From Nonomuraea sp. PA05 (GTDB lineage: Bacteria; Actinomycetota; Actinomycetes; Streptosporangiales; Streptosporangiaceae), in the NCBI RefSeq assembly GCF_008086045.1, contig NZ_VSEY01000035.1, positions 1 through 64,000 on the forward strand: DNA of 64,000 nucleotides. The letters run 5' to 3'. Position 1 is the stretch's first letter. The number at the start of each line of letters is the position of its first letter. Below are positions 1-9,250 of this stretch, in pieces. The notes below the pieces were generated by a model. It did no database searches. It had not been told where the DNA came from and saw only the letters and a program-made list of their open reading frames with translations. The position numbers and the translations under genes are program-made.

Positions 1-43
1 CCGGGCCGCCGGTTACGTGCCGATCGCGAACCCGCTCGCATGA
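1..43 (+). CDS. C-terminal tail of an upstream gene (partial)
   Basis: An open frame entering from the left edge reads 13 codons ending in GYVPIANPLA and stops with TGA at 41-43. That stop overlaps the ATG of the next gene in an ATGA arrangement, the sign of a translationally coupled operon. A tail ending in NPLA would suit an IucA/IucC-type siderophore synthetase, which often precedes this kind of decarboxylase, but 13 residues cannot establish it. The rest of the gene lies outside the window. Confidence 0.45.
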   Translation, partial: RAAGYVPIANPLA

Positions 44-1107
44 TCGGCTCCCGGGTCCTGACGGCCGCCGCCGCTCTTCCCGAGGTCCCCGCCTACCTCT
101 ATGACCTGCCGGCGCTGGACGAGCACGTGGCGGCCGTACGGCGCGCGCTGGGGCCCGTCGAGCTGTACTACGCGGTCAAGGCCAACCCCGACGCCGAGCT
201 GCTGCGCGTGCTGGCCGGGCACGTGGACGGGTTCGAGGTGTCGTCGGCGGGCGAGCACGCGCACGTGAGAAGGCTGTTCCCGGGTGCGCGGGTGGCGCTG
301 GGCGGGCCCGGCAAGACCGACGCCGAGCTGCGCCTGCCGCACCACCGGATCCACGTCGAGTCGCCGAACGAGCTGCGCCGCCTGATCGGCACGGGGCTGG
401 AGGCGGACGTGCTGCTCAGGCTCAACCCGGACCTGCCGGTCGAGGGGGCGGCGCTGACGATGAGCGGGCCGTTCGGGATGGACGAGGACGCGGTGGCGCA
501 GTGCCTGCCGCTGTTCGGGGACCGCGTCCGGCTGCGCGGACTGCACACCCACCTGGCCAGCGGGCTCGACGCCGGGCCGCTGCTGGGGCTGGCGCGGCGG
601 TTGCTGGACCACGCCTGGGAGGAGGTCAACCTGGGTGGCGGGATGGCGGTGTCGTACGAGACGCCCGAATCCCGCTTCGACTGGGAGGCGTACGGAAAAG
701 GGCTGGCCGAGCTGGGACGGGACAGAAGGCTGCGCATCGAGCCCGGCCGGGCGCTGACCGTCTACTGCGGCTACTACGTCACCAGAGTGGTGGACGTGAA
801 GCGGGTGCGCGGCCAGGCGTACGCGATCCTGCTGGGCGGCACCCACCACCTGCGCACGCCCGCGACCAAGGGCCACGACCAGCCGTTCACCGTGCTGCCT
901 GCGGGCAGGCCGGACGTGGCCGGCGAACCGGTCACGCTCGTCGGCCAGCTATGCACCCCGAAAGACGTTTTCGCCAGAAATATCGTGACCTCGGTGGGTG
1001 TGGGAGACACGGTGGTGTTCGAGATGGCCGGGGCCTATGCCTGGAACATCTCGCACCACGACTTCCTCATGCACCCGAAGCCGGCTTTTCACCATCTAAG
1101 AGCCTGA
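40..1107 (+). CDS. Type III PLP-dependent decarboxylase, siderophore-associated type
   Basis: A 355-residue member of the ornithine/diaminopimelate decarboxylase fold (alanine racemase-like TIM barrel plus beta domain). The PLP lysine is K47 in YYAVKANP. The phosphate-binding glycine run is in NLGGGMAV, an EPGR motif lies near residue 234, and the active-site cysteine is C305 in CTPKD. The C-terminal AYAWNISHHDF segment replaces the usual lysA ending and resembles decarboxylases of NIS siderophore pathways such as SbnH (family knowledge). It is coupled by ATGA to the gene before it. Substrate is unknown; a carboxylated diamine or citryl-diamine intermediate is an inference. The last 41 bases overlap the end of adnB on the other strand. 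Confidence 0.82.
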   Translation: MIGSRVLTAAAALPEVPAYLYDLPALDEHVAAVRRALGPVELYYAVKANPDAELLRVLAGHVDGFEVSSAGEHAHVRRLFPGARVALGGPGKTDAELRLPHHRIHVESPNELRRLIGTGLEADVLLRLNPDLPVEGAALTMSGPFGMDEDAVAQCLPLFGDRVRLRGLHTHLASGLDAGPLLGLARRLLDHAWEEVNLGGGMAVSYETPESRFDWEAYGKGLAELGRDRRLRIEPGRALTVYCGYYVTRVVDVKRVRGQAYAILLGGTHHLRTPATKGHDQPFTVLPAGRPDVAGEPVTLVGQLCTPKDVFARNIVTSVGVGDTVVFEMAGAYAWNISHHDFLMHPKPAFHHLRA

Positions 1108-4100
1108 CCTTCTCGATCAGCGCCACCAGGCCGTCGGCGTCCAGCAGGTCGACCGGGCGGACGGTGCGGTTGGCGCGCACGTAGTGGAAGGCCGCCCCCA
1201 CCTCCTCCAGCGGCACCTCCGCCAGATGCGACCAGGCCAGCCGGTACGCGGCGAGCTGCACGGAGGCGGCCTTGGCGGCCTTCTTGCCCCTCGGCGGCTG
1301 CCCGGTCTTCCAGTCGACGACCTCGTAGCCGCCGCCGGGCCGCTCGAAGACGGCGTCCATGCGCCCGCGCACCAGCCGGTCGGCGATCATGGTCTCGAAC
1401 GGGACCTCCAGGTCCACCGGCCGCCGGTCGGCCCACTCGCTCTGCTCGAACCGCTCCTGCAGCTCCGCCAGCCGCACGTCGGCCTCTTCGACCTCCTCGT
1501 CGTACAGCTCCAGGTCGTCGATCAGCCGCTGCTGGTCCCACCGCGTCTCCAGCCACTTGTGGAACGAGGTGCCCCGGCGGGCCAGCGGCGCGGGCTTCTT
1601 CGGCACCGGGCGGCGGATCTTGCGGGCCAGCTCGCGCGGGTCGGCGGCCAGCGTGACCAGCGAGGACACGGTCAGCTTGGTCGGCAGCTCGACCGTGGTG
1701 GCGGGCTTGCGCCGGTGCAGCTCGCGCTCGCGCAGCAGCAGGTCGGTGTCGCGCTGCCAGGCCCGCAGCCGCTCCTCCTCGTACGCCTTGACGGGCTCAT
1801 CCTCGTACGGGCCCAGCGTGCCCGCCAGCGCGTCCTCCACGAGCTGGGCGCCGTCGAGCACGGACTCGTAGCGCAGCCCCTCGGGCTCGACCGGCCAGGT
1901 GGCCTGCGCGGGCTCGGCCAGCAGCGGGTTCGTGGCGCCCTCTTCGAGGTCGTCCGCCCAGAAGGAGATGCGGTCGGCGGTGTCGCGGATCTCCAGCAGG
2001 AAGTCGGACGGCTCCAGCGGCTTGGTCGCGCTGCCCCAGCGGTAGCCGGAGGCGATCAGGTGGTAGTGGGCGCGGGTCACGGCCACGTACGCGAGCCTGC
2101 GCTCCTCCATCAGGTCACGCTCGCGGCAGTGCTCGTCGAACGCCGCCAACTCCTCCTTGCTCAGCCCGGACAGCCGGGGCAGGTCGGCGGCGTCGCCGCG
2201 CAGCGGGTACGGGAGCTTGCGCGGGTTCTCCGTCCACCGGCTGTTCATCACCGGCGTGGCGGGGAAGATGCTGCCCGTCGCGATCGTGCCCTTCGAGCTG
2301 ACGAGCTGCGACAGGCCCGGCACCACCACGACCGGCCACTCCAGGCCCTTCGAGGCGTGCACGGTCATCAGCTTGACGCTGTTGCTCTCGCCGACCCGGC
2401 CCGCCTCCAGCCCGAACTCCTCGCTCTCCGCCGCCTGGAGGTAGGCCAGGAACGCGCCCAGCGTCGGATCCTCGGCGTCGCCCGCGAACCTGGAGGCCGC
2501 GTCGAGGAACGCGTCGAGGTCGGCCCGCGCCGCGAACGCGCCCACCGTGCCGCTGCGCGCCGCCACCTCGATGTCCAGGCCCAGCCTGCGCTCCACCTCG
2601 CTGATCAGGTCGGGCAGCGGCTGCGCGGTGTGCGCGCGCAGGTGCCGCAGCTCCTGGGCGAGCGCCACCAGCCTGGTGCGGGCCAGCGGCGAGAACGGCT
2701 CCAGCCACCCCTCCCTGTCGGGCAGCTCGTCCAGGGCGTCCACCAGGCTGCCGCGCTCCTCGGCCAGGTCGGCCACCACCTGGTCGAGCGGGTCGTCCTC
2801 GCGGTGGCTCTCGCTCAGCTCGCGGGCCAGTGTCCGGGCGTGCTCGCCCAGCACCCGCAGGTCGGCGGGGCCGATCCGCCAGCGGGGCCCGGCCAGCAGC
2901 CTGGCCAGCGCGTCGCCCGCCGTGGGGTCGTACAGGACGCGCAGGGTGGCCACGATGTCGTTCACCTCGGGCACGGTCAGCAGGCCGCCCAGGCCCACCA
3001 CCTCGACCGGGATGTCGCGCTCCTCCAGCGCCCTGCGCAGGGCGGGGAACTGCGAGCGCTTGCGGGCCAGGATGGCGACGTCCTGCGGCTGCAGGGCGAG
3101 CGTCTTCTTGCGCTCCTTCTCGCCCCACGGCATGCCGTCGGGGGCCGTCTCCTGGCCGAGGAGCTTGGAGACGCCGTCGGCGATCCACTTCGCCTCGTCC
3201 TCGGCGGTCTCGTGGAAGGCGCAGGTGACGCGGCCGCGCTCGACCCGGTTCGGGCCGGGGATCAGCACCGGGACCTCGCGGGCCTCCATGCGCAGCGCGA
3301 GCTGGACGCGGGCGGCCACGTCGAGCACCCGGTCGCCGTTGCGGAAGCTGACGCTGAGCTGCCGGACCGGCGCCTGGTCGCCGGCGGCCGTGCGGAAGTC
3401 CTTCGGGAAGCGCCGCAGGTTGCCCGCAGAGGCGCCGCGCCAGCCGTAGATGGACTGGCACGGGTCGCCCACGGCCGTGACGGGATGGCCGCCGCCGTAG
3501 AGCGAGCGCAGCAGGACGAGCTGGGCGTGGCTGGTGTCCTGGTACTCGTCGAGCAGGACCACCGAGTAGCGGCCCCGCTCGATCTCGCCGACCTCCTTGT
3601 GGTTGGCGGCGATGCGGGCGGCCAGCGACATCTGGTCGCCGTAGTCGATGACCTCGCGGGCGCGCTTGAGCCGCTCGTACCGCTCCACCAGGGGCAGGAG
3701 CTGCTCCCTGGCCGCGTGCACGCTCAGCGGCTTGCGCTGGGCCAGCGTCGTCCGGCCGGGCAGCACGGCGTGCCTGCCCTCCAGCCACTCCCCCACCCGC
3801 CGCACGTCGGCGGCCGAGCGCAGATGCTCCGACAGCTCGCCCGCCAGCTCCAGCAGCGCGGCCGTGACCGACGGCGGGCCCAGCTCGATCCGGTCCATCG
3901 GGCCGTCGTACATCGCCACCACCCGCGAGGCGAGCTGCCACGACACGGCGGGCGTGACCAGCCGCATGGTCGGCTCAAGCCCCTCCCGCAGGGCGTGGTC
4001 GGTGACCAGGCGGGCGGCGTAGGCGTGGTACGTGGACACGGTCGGCTCGTTGTCGAGCGTGCCCGGCTCGACCAGCCCGGCCTCGGCCAGGCCGTTGAGC

Positions 4101-4348
4101 CTCTCCCTGACCCTGGTGGCCAGCTCGGCGGCGGCCTTGCGGGTGAACGTCAGGCCCAGCACGTTCTCCGGCTTGACCAGGCCGTTGGCGACCAGCCAGA
4201 CCACCCGGCCCGCCATGGTCTCGCTCTTGCCCGAGCCGGCGCCCGCCATGACGACCATCGGCTCCAGCGGGGCCTCGATGACCGTCGCCTGCTCGGGGGT
4301 GGGCGGGAGGATGCCGAGCTTGCCGGCCAGTTCGGCGGGGGTCAGCAC
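1067..4348 (-). CDS. adnB: AdnB-like helicase-nuclease subunit
   Basis: A 1093-residue UvrD/Rep-type SF1A helicase with a C-terminal PD-(D/E)XK nuclease, the length and architecture of mycobacterial AdnB. With AdnA it forms the dimeric motor-nuclease that resects double-strand breaks. Visible: Q motif TPEQ near 17-20, Walker A GAGSGKS at 36-42, DEYQDT near 263-268, motif TVHASKGLEWP, and the nuclease core VVDWKTG near residue 1008. The GTG start at 4348 is chosen because it overlaps the stop of adnA (GTG within GTGCTGA), giving translational coupling, and places the Q motif at the usual distance. Longer upstream frame is antisense-type noise inside adnA. Confidence 0.92.
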   Translation of the reverse strand: MLTPAELAGKLGILPPTPEQATVIEAPLEPMVVMAGAGSGKSETMAGRVVWLVANGLVKPENVLGLTFTRKAAAELATRVRERLNGLAEAGLVEPGTLDNEPTVSTYHAYAARLVTDHALREGLEPTMRLVTPAVSWQLASRVVAMYDGPMDRIELGPPSVTAALLELAGELSEHLRSAADVRRVGEWLEGRHAVLPGRTTLAQRKPLSVHAAREQLLPLVERYERLKRAREVIDYGDQMSLAARIAANHKEVGEIERGRYSVVLLDEYQDTSHAQLVLLRSLYGGGHPVTAVGDPCQSIYGWRGASAGNLRRFPKDFRTAAGDQAPVRQLSVSFRNGDRVLDVAARVQLALRMEAREVPVLIPGPNRVERGRVTCAFHETAEDEAKWIADGVSKLLGQETAPDGMPWGEKERKKTLALQPQDVAILARKRSQFPALRRALEERDIPVEVVGLGGLLTVPEVNDIVATLRVLYDPTAGDALARLLAGPRWRIGPADLRVLGEHARTLARELSESHREDDPLDQVVADLAEERGSLVDALDELPDREGWLEPFSPLARTRLVALAQELRHLRAHTAQPLPDLISEVERRLGLDIEVAARSGTVGAFAARADLDAFLDAASRFAGDAEDPTLGAFLAYLQAAESEEFGLEAGRVGESNSVKLMTVHASKGLEWPVVVVPGLSQLVSSKGTIATGSIFPATPVMNSRWTENPRKLPYPLRGDAADLPRLSGLSKEELAAFDEHCRERDLMEERRLAYVAVTRAHYHLIASGYRWGSATKPLEPSDFLLEIRDTADRISFWADDLEEGATNPLLAEPAQATWPVEPEGLRYESVLDGAQLVEDALAGTLGPYEDEPVKAYEEERLRAWQRDTDLLLRERELHRRKPATTVELPTKLTVSSLVTLAADPRELARKIRRPVPKKPAPLARRGTSFHKWLETRWDQQRLIDDLELYDEEVEEADVRLAELQERFEQSEWADRRPVDLEVPFETMIADRLVRGRMDAVFERPGGGYEVVDWKTGQPPRGKKAAKAASVQLAAYRLAWSHLAEVPLEEVGAAFHYVRANRTVRPVDLLDADGLVALIEKVRLLDGEKPASGA

Positions 4349-7300
4349 ACCTGGCCCCCGTTGTCGTTGACCGGGCAGCTCGCCCTGGCCGCGCAGGTGC
4401 GGCAGCCGTCGTTCACCTTGGCCTGGAAGAACGGGCCCGACATGCCGACCGCCACCGTGTCGACCAGGTCCTTGGCCCAACCCGGGTTCTTGTCGTCGGC
4501 CAGCGCGCCCTGCGACTGCTCCAACGCGTCGTTCTTACCCGCCGCCTTGCCGAGCTGCACCAGTGCCGCGCCGCCGGGCTCGGTCATGCCGTGCCTGGCG
4601 AACGCGCCCAGCAGCGCCGCGAGCTGGTAGACGCCGAGCTGCGGATGGCGGTCCAGGTCGCCCGCCTTCGGCTTGGAGCCGCCCGTCTTGAGGTCGATGA
4701 TCACCGCGCGGTTGTCGGAGTCGCGCTCGACCCGGTCGACGCGGCCCTTGATCTGGACGCCCTCCGACACCATCGCCGTGAACGCCTCCTCCAAAGCCAC
4801 CAGCTCGCGCGGGTTCTCCTTGTGCCAGCGCAGGAACTTGCCGATCATCTGCTCGGCCACCTGGCGCTGCTTGCGGTTGTACCAGACGCCGCCGAAGTCG
4901 AGGTCGTTCCAGATCTGGTCGAGGCGGTCGCCGAGCAGGTCCTCGCTGGGCAGGTCGGTGGCCGCCAGGACGGCCAGCGCGTGAATGATGTTGCCCAGGC
5001 CCTGCGCCGTGCTGGTGCCCGCCGCGCCGACCGCCGTCTCCAGCAGCCAGCGCAGGCCGCACTTGGTGAAGCTCTCCACCGCCGACGGCGAGATGCTCAC
5101 CACCCCGTCCGGCCAGCTCAGCGGACGGTCGTCGGAGATCGGGGTGAGCGCGTACCAGTCGTTCGGGTGGGCGCCCTGCACCCCGGCGGCGGCCAGCCTG
5201 GCGAGCTGCTTGGCCGCCTCGTGCCGCAGCCTGCGCGGCTTCGTCGGATCGGTCACCGCGCTGCGCAGATCGGCCACCAGGGCGGACATGTTCAGCCAGC
5301 GCGCCCTGTCGTCCACCGTGGCCGATTCCACCGCGCCCGGCATCAGCTCCGACAGGAACCTGGACGGCCGCTCGTCGGTGTCCTCGCCGCCCACCGCCGT
5401 GACCACCAGCCTGCGCCTGGCCCTGGTCGCCGCCACGTAGAAGAGCCTGCGCTCCTCCGCGAGCATCTTGGACACCAGCGACGCCTTGTTCGGCTCGCCG
5501 CCCTCCACCACGTCGATGAGATCCTCGATGCCCAGCAGCGACCCGCGCAGCCGCAGGTCCGGCCAGACGCCCTCCTGGACGCCCGCCACGACCACCACGT
5601 CCCACTCCAGGCCCTTGGCGCGGTGGGCGGTCAGCACCCGCACGGCGTCGCCGTCGGGGGCGCGGTCGGCCAGCGTGTCGCCGGGGATCTCCTGGGCGGC
5701 CAGGTCGTCGATGAACACCTCGGGGCCCGCCATCGGCATCCGGTCCACGAACCTGGCGGCGTGGTCGAACAGCGCCACCACCGCGTCGAGGTCGCGGTCG
5801 GCCTGCGCGCCCCTGGGGCCGCCCGACAGGCTCAGCTCGCTCCAGCGGCGGGCCAGGCCGCTCTCGTCCCAGATCGTCCACAGCAGGTCCTCCGCCGTGC
5901 CGCCCTGGCGCGCGGCGTCGCGGGCCGCCGCCAGGAGCTTGGCGACGCGCTCGGCGGGGAACGCCACGTGCGGCTCGACCCGGGTCAGCTCGCGGATGTC
6001 CTTGACGGCGGCGACGAGCAGCTCGCCGGACGAGCGCGCCTTGAACGGCAGCCCCTCGACCTCCTCGGCTATCCCCCCACCCGCCTCCGCACCGGGGCCG
6101 GCGGCCCGCTCACCCGCGTCCGCCTCCTGGTCGGCGGCCTCGTCCGGGCTGGCGGTGTCGTCCGGGCTGATGGCCTCGTCGGCGGCCGCGCCCATGGCCT
6201 CGTTCTCGGCGATCTTGAGTGCGCGGCGCAGGCGGCGTACACCGATCATGTCGGTGCCCCCGAGCGGCCCCGTCAGCAGTTCCTCCGCCACCCCCTCGTC
6301 GAGCTCGGACGGATCCAGCGCCACCCGCAGCATCGTCAGCAGCGGACGCACGCCCGGCTCCTGCGCGATCGGCACCTCGTCGCCCGCGATCATCGTAGGC
6401 ACGCCGGCGTTGGTCAGCGCCCGCCGCAGCAGCGGCACCTGCCGCCTGGCCGAGCGGACCAGCACCGCCATCCGGTGCCACGGCACCCCGTCGATCAGGT
6501 GGGCGCGGCGCAGCGTGTCGGCCACGATCGCGGCCTCCTGGCTGGTGCTGTCGGCCAGCAGCACCCGCGTCTCGCCCGGGTCGGCGTCCAGCGGCGCGAC
6601 GAGGTCGCGGTGGCCGTGGCGGTGGTCGGGCCGATGGTCGGGCCAGTCGTCAGGGTCCTGGCCGGGCTCCCGGGTCGGCGCAGGGGCGACGGGCAGCTTG
6701 GCCGCCACTCGCCGCGAGGCCTCCAGCAGGTCGGCCCCGCTCCTGCGGCACACGCGCAGCGCCAGCACGGGCGCCTCGCGGCCGTCGAGTGTCCTGAACC
6801 GCTCGGGGAACTTCATGATGCCCTGGACGTCGGCGCCCCTGAACCCGTAGATCGACTGGTCGGGGTCGCCCACCGCGACCAGGTCGCGGCCGTCGCCCGC
6901 GAGCTGGGTCAGCAGCAGCTCCTGCGCCGGGTCGGTGTCCTGGTACTCGTCGACGAACACCACGTCGTGCGCCGCCCGCTCGCGCTCGCGCACCTCGGGG
7001 TCGGCCAGCAGCGCGGTGGCGGCGCCGACCAGCTCGGCGTAGTCGTAGGTCTCCTCGGGGGCCAGGTCGAACCTGTCCTGGTAGCGCTCGGAGAAGCGCC
7101 CGGCCGCCGCCCAGTCGGCCCGCCCGTGCAACCGGCCCAGGGCGATCAGTCGTTCGGCGTCGAGCCCCCGCTCGTTGGCGCGCGACAGGAAGTCGCGCAG
7201 CTCCTCGGCGAAGCCCCGCGTCTTGAGCGGCTCGCGCAGCGACTGCGGCCAGTCGGGCGCGCCGCCCTCCAGCTCGCCGTGCAGCAGCCGCCGGATCTCC

Positions 7301-7695
7301 AGGAGCTGCTCGGGGCCGGTGAGCAGGCGCGGCGGCGCCTTGCCCGCCAGCACGGACTCGCGGCGCAGCAGCGCGTACGCGTAGGAGTGGAAGGTCATGG
7401 CCACCGGCGTGCGCGTGGTGCGGCGCAGCCGGCCGGTGACGCGGCGGCGCAGCTCCTCGGCGGCCTTGCGGCTGAAGGTGAGGATGAGCACGCGCTCGGG
7501 GTCGACGCCGCGCCGCTCGATCCTGTCGACCACGCTCTCCACGATGGTGGTCGTCTTGCCGGTGCCGGGACCTGCGAGAACGAGGAGGGGGCCGCGCTGG
7601 TGCCCGACTACGGCACGTTGATGCTCATCGAGCACAGGAGGCACATCGGGCCCCCCGCTGCCTCTTCGCACCAACCGCCAGGTCTGAGCACTCAC
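4342..7695 (-). CDS. adnA: AdnA-like helicase-nuclease subunit
   Basis: A 1117-residue SF1A helicase-nuclease, partner of AdnB in the AdnAB resection complex. Walker A is GPGTGKT at 42-48, motif II DEYQDT near 250, and a RecB-type nuclease motif IIDLKTGG near 1001. A cysteine in TKCGLRW and the terminal C-x2-C-x5-C cluster are candidate ligands for the Fe-S cluster of this nuclease type. A linker near residues 500-540 is Glu/Asp/Ala-rich and probably flexible. No Shine-Dalgarno site precedes either GTG candidate (7710 or 7695); I use 7695. The gene is divergent from the methyltransferase and overlaps adnB by seven bases. Confidence 0.9.
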   Translation of the reverse strand: MSAQTWRLVRRGSGGPDVPPVLDEHQRAVVGHQRGPLLVLAGPGTGKTTTIVESVVDRIERRGVDPERVLILTFSRKAAEELRRRVTGRLRRTTRTPVAMTFHSYAYALLRRESVLAGKAPPRLLTGPEQLLEIRRLLHGELEGGAPDWPQSLREPLKTRGFAEELRDFLSRANERGLDAERLIALGRLHGRADWAAAGRFSERYQDRFDLAPEETYDYAELVGAATALLADPEVRERERAAHDVVFVDEYQDTDPAQELLLTQLAGDGRDLVAVGDPDQSIYGFRGADVQGIMKFPERFRTLDGREAPVLALRVCRRSGADLLEASRRVAAKLPVAPAPTREPGQDPDDWPDHRPDHRHGHRDLVAPLDADPGETRVLLADSTSQEAAIVADTLRRAHLIDGVPWHRMAVLVRSARRQVPLLRRALTNAGVPTMIAGDEVPIAQEPGVRPLLTMLRVALDPSELDEGVAEELLTGPLGGTDMIGVRRLRRALKIAENEAMGAAADEAISPDDTASPDEAADQEADAGERAAGPGAEAGGGIAEEVEGLPFKARSSGELLVAAVKDIRELTRVEPHVAFPAERVAKLLAAARDAARQGGTAEDLLWTIWDESGLARRWSELSLSGGPRGAQADRDLDAVVALFDHAARFVDRMPMAGPEVFIDDLAAQEIPGDTLADRAPDGDAVRVLTAHRAKGLEWDVVVVAGVQEGVWPDLRLRGSLLGIEDLIDVVEGGEPNKASLVSKMLAEERRLFYVAATRARRRLVVTAVGGEDTDERPSRFLSELMPGAVESATVDDRARWLNMSALVADLRSAVTDPTKPRRLRHEAAKQLARLAAAGVQGAHPNDWYALTPISDDRPLSWPDGVVSISPSAVESFTKCGLRWLLETAVGAAGTSTAQGLGNIIHALAVLAATDLPSEDLLGDRLDQIWNDLDFGGVWYNRKQRQVAEQMIGKFLRWHKENPRELVALEEAFTAMVSEGVQIKGRVDRVERDSDNRAVIIDLKTGGSKPKAGDLDRHPQLGVYQLAALLGAFARHGMTEPGGAALVQLGKAAGKNDALEQSQGALADDKNPGWAKDLVDTVAVGMSGPFFQAKVNDGCRTCAARASCPVNDNGGQVC

Positions 7696-7840
7696 AGCAC
7701 TAGATTCCACCAGACCACAGGGGTAGATCGTGCCGACTTGCCCGGTCTCCCCTAGCGATCCGCCTACCGTATCGAGGCAAAAGTCAGATTTTCTTGCGAC
7801 ACGCCGGGCACTTTGTTCGCCAGGAGCTTCACGGGTACCG

Positions 7841-7878
7841 CGATATATCTTGACTTCTCCTCCTCGCGACATATCGTG
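7841..7878 (+). promoter_or_regulatory. Promoter with flanking inverted repeat, methyltransferase gene
   Basis: TTGACT (7850-7855) and TATCGT (7872-7877), spaced by 16 bases, form a good sigma-70-type promoter. Predicted transcription would start at or next to the ATG at 7885, giving a leaderless mRNA. An inverted repeat, CGATATATC (7841-7849) and GACATATCG (7868-7876), brackets the -35 and covers the -10. A repressor bound there would block polymerase; ATAT-centred sites of this type are common for PadR/TetR-type regulators, but none is adjacent. Confidence 0.5.
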
Positions 7879-7884
7879 TTTCGC

Positions 7885-8541
7885 ATGACCGACAAGGGTT
7901 ACAAGGGCATCAGCATGGAAGGCGCGCTCGCCCGCTGGTACGACGCCAGCAACGCCAAGGCCGCCTCCCGCTACGACGAGCAGGTCGCCATGGTGCGGCA
8001 GCGCGCCCCCAAGGGCGCCAAGGTCCTGGAGGTGGCCCCCGGCCCCGGCTACCTCTCGATCGCCCTGGCCGCGACCGGCGACTACACGGTCACCGGCCTC
8101 GACATCAGCGAGACGTTCGTCTCCATCGCCCGGGGCAAGGCCCTGGCGGCCGGCGCGCCGGTGGACTTCCGGCTCGGGAACGCCTCCGCCATGCCGTTCG
8201 ACGACGACACCTTCGACTTCCTGATCTGCTGCGCCGCGTTCAAGAACTTCTCCGACCCGGCGGGGGCGCTGCGGGAGATGCGGCGGGTGCTGCGGCCCGG
8301 CGCGGGCGGGCTGATCCTCGACCTGCGCAAGGACGTGTCCAAGCAGGCCGTGGACGCCGACGTGGCGCGGATGCGGATGGGGATGGTGTCCAAGCTGTTC
8401 ACCAGGCTCGCGCTGCGGTCGTTCCTGCCGAGGCGGGCGTACACGAAGGCCGAGTTCGAGGCGCTCCTGTCGGGGGTGGGCTTCGGCTCGTACGAGATCA
8501 GGCAGACGCCGCTGAGCCTTGAGGTCGAGTTGCGCAAGTGA
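7885..8541 (+). CDS. Class I SAM-dependent methyltransferase
   Basis: A 218-residue protein with the Methyltransf_11/25 fold. The SAM-binding motif I is VLEVAPGPGYLS near residues 42-53, followed by the acidic end of beta-2 (VTGLDIS), motif II-like MPFDDDTFDFL, and the C-terminal REMRRVLRPGAGGLILDL typical of small-molecule methyltransferases. No transmembrane segment. The start at 7885 is preferred over the frame opening at 7813 because a promoter lies between them and the conserved sequence begins with MTDKGYKGISMEG. The substrate cannot be told. It stands alone between adnA (divergent) and a NUDIX gene in the same direction 79 bases on. Confidence 0.83.
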   Translation: MTDKGYKGISMEGALARWYDASNAKAASRYDEQVAMVRQRAPKGAKVLEVAPGPGYLSIALAATGDYTVTGLDISETFVSIARGKALAAGAPVDFRLGNASAMPFDDDTFDFLICCAAFKNFSDPAGALREMRRVLRPGAGGLILDLRKDVSKQAVDADVARMRMGMVSKLFTRLALRSFLPRRAYTKAEFEALLSGVGFGSYEIRQTPLSLEVELRK

Positions 8542-8620
8542 CTTCGGCGATCCGGCCACGTACGGAGCGTTCGGGCTTGTAACGTAGGGTCAACATTTCC
8601 CTTGCGCGGGGGTTGATCGC

Positions 8621-9247
8621 ATGCGCTGGCAGGTCCACTCCGAGAGGTCGGTCTATCGCGATCCGTGGCTCGACGTGCGGATCGCCGACGTGGAGTTGCC
8701 CGACGGGCGCCATCTCGACCATCGGCTGGTCCGTACGGCGCCGGGGGCGGGGGCCGTCGTCACCGACGACAAGGGCCGGGTGCTGCTGATCTGGCGCCAC
8801 CGCTTCATCACCGACAGCTGGGGCTGGGAGATCCCGCTCGGCCAGGTGGACGAGGGCGAGTCGCCGATGGCCGCCGCGGCGCGGGAGGTCGAGGAGGAGA
8901 CCGGCTGGCGTCCCGGGGCCCTGCGGCCGCTGCTGGCGGTGCAGCCCGGCAACGGGTTCTCCGACGGGCTCAACCACATCTACCGGGCGCACTCCGCCAC
9001 CCGCGTCGGGGAGCCGGCGCATCCGTGGGAGGCGGAGCGGGTGGAGTGGGTGCCGCTCGCGCACGTCCGCAAGCTGATCGGCACCGGCGACATCGCCTGC
9101 GGCACCAGCATCTCGGCGTTGCTGCACGCCTACGTCGAGAGCCTGCCCGACGACGTCGTGCTCAGGACGTCGGACCTGGGCTTCCTGTACGACTACGACC
9201 CCGGCAAGGTCTATCCCTTGCCGGGGAACCTGCCCGACCTCTTCTGA
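8621..9247 (+). CDS. NUDIX hydrolase (ADP-ribose pyrophosphatase-like)
   Basis: A 208-residue protein with a complete Nudix box: GQVDEGE followed by the REVEEETG core near residues 74-96. This positions the Mg-binding glutamates used to cleave nucleoside diphosphate-linked substrates. The N-terminal beta strands before the box resemble ADP-sugar hydrolases, in which that region makes the dimer. The exact substrate is unknown; ADP-ribose or another NDP-sugar is the family expectation. It ends four bases from the convergent CDP-glycerol transferase gene. Confidence 0.87.
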   Translation: MRWQVHSERSVYRDPWLDVRIADVELPDGRHLDHRLVRTAPGAGAVVTDDKGRVLLIWRHRFITDSWGWEIPLGQVDEGESPMAAAAREVEEETGWRPGALRPLLAVQPGNGFSDGLNHIYRAHSATRVGEPAHPWEAERVEWVPLAHVRKLIGTGDIACGTSISALLHAYVESLPDDVVLRTSDLGFLYDYDPGKVYPLPGNLPDLF

Positions 9248-9250
9248 ACC

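Noticed and set aside
1184-4630. Very long plus-strand open frame opposite adnB
   Set aside because: Arg/Gly/Gln/His/Leu-rich with no domain; it is the usual antisense shadow of a GC-rich gene. The same holds for 4591-7755, 37553-40009 and the minus frame 54957-58022.
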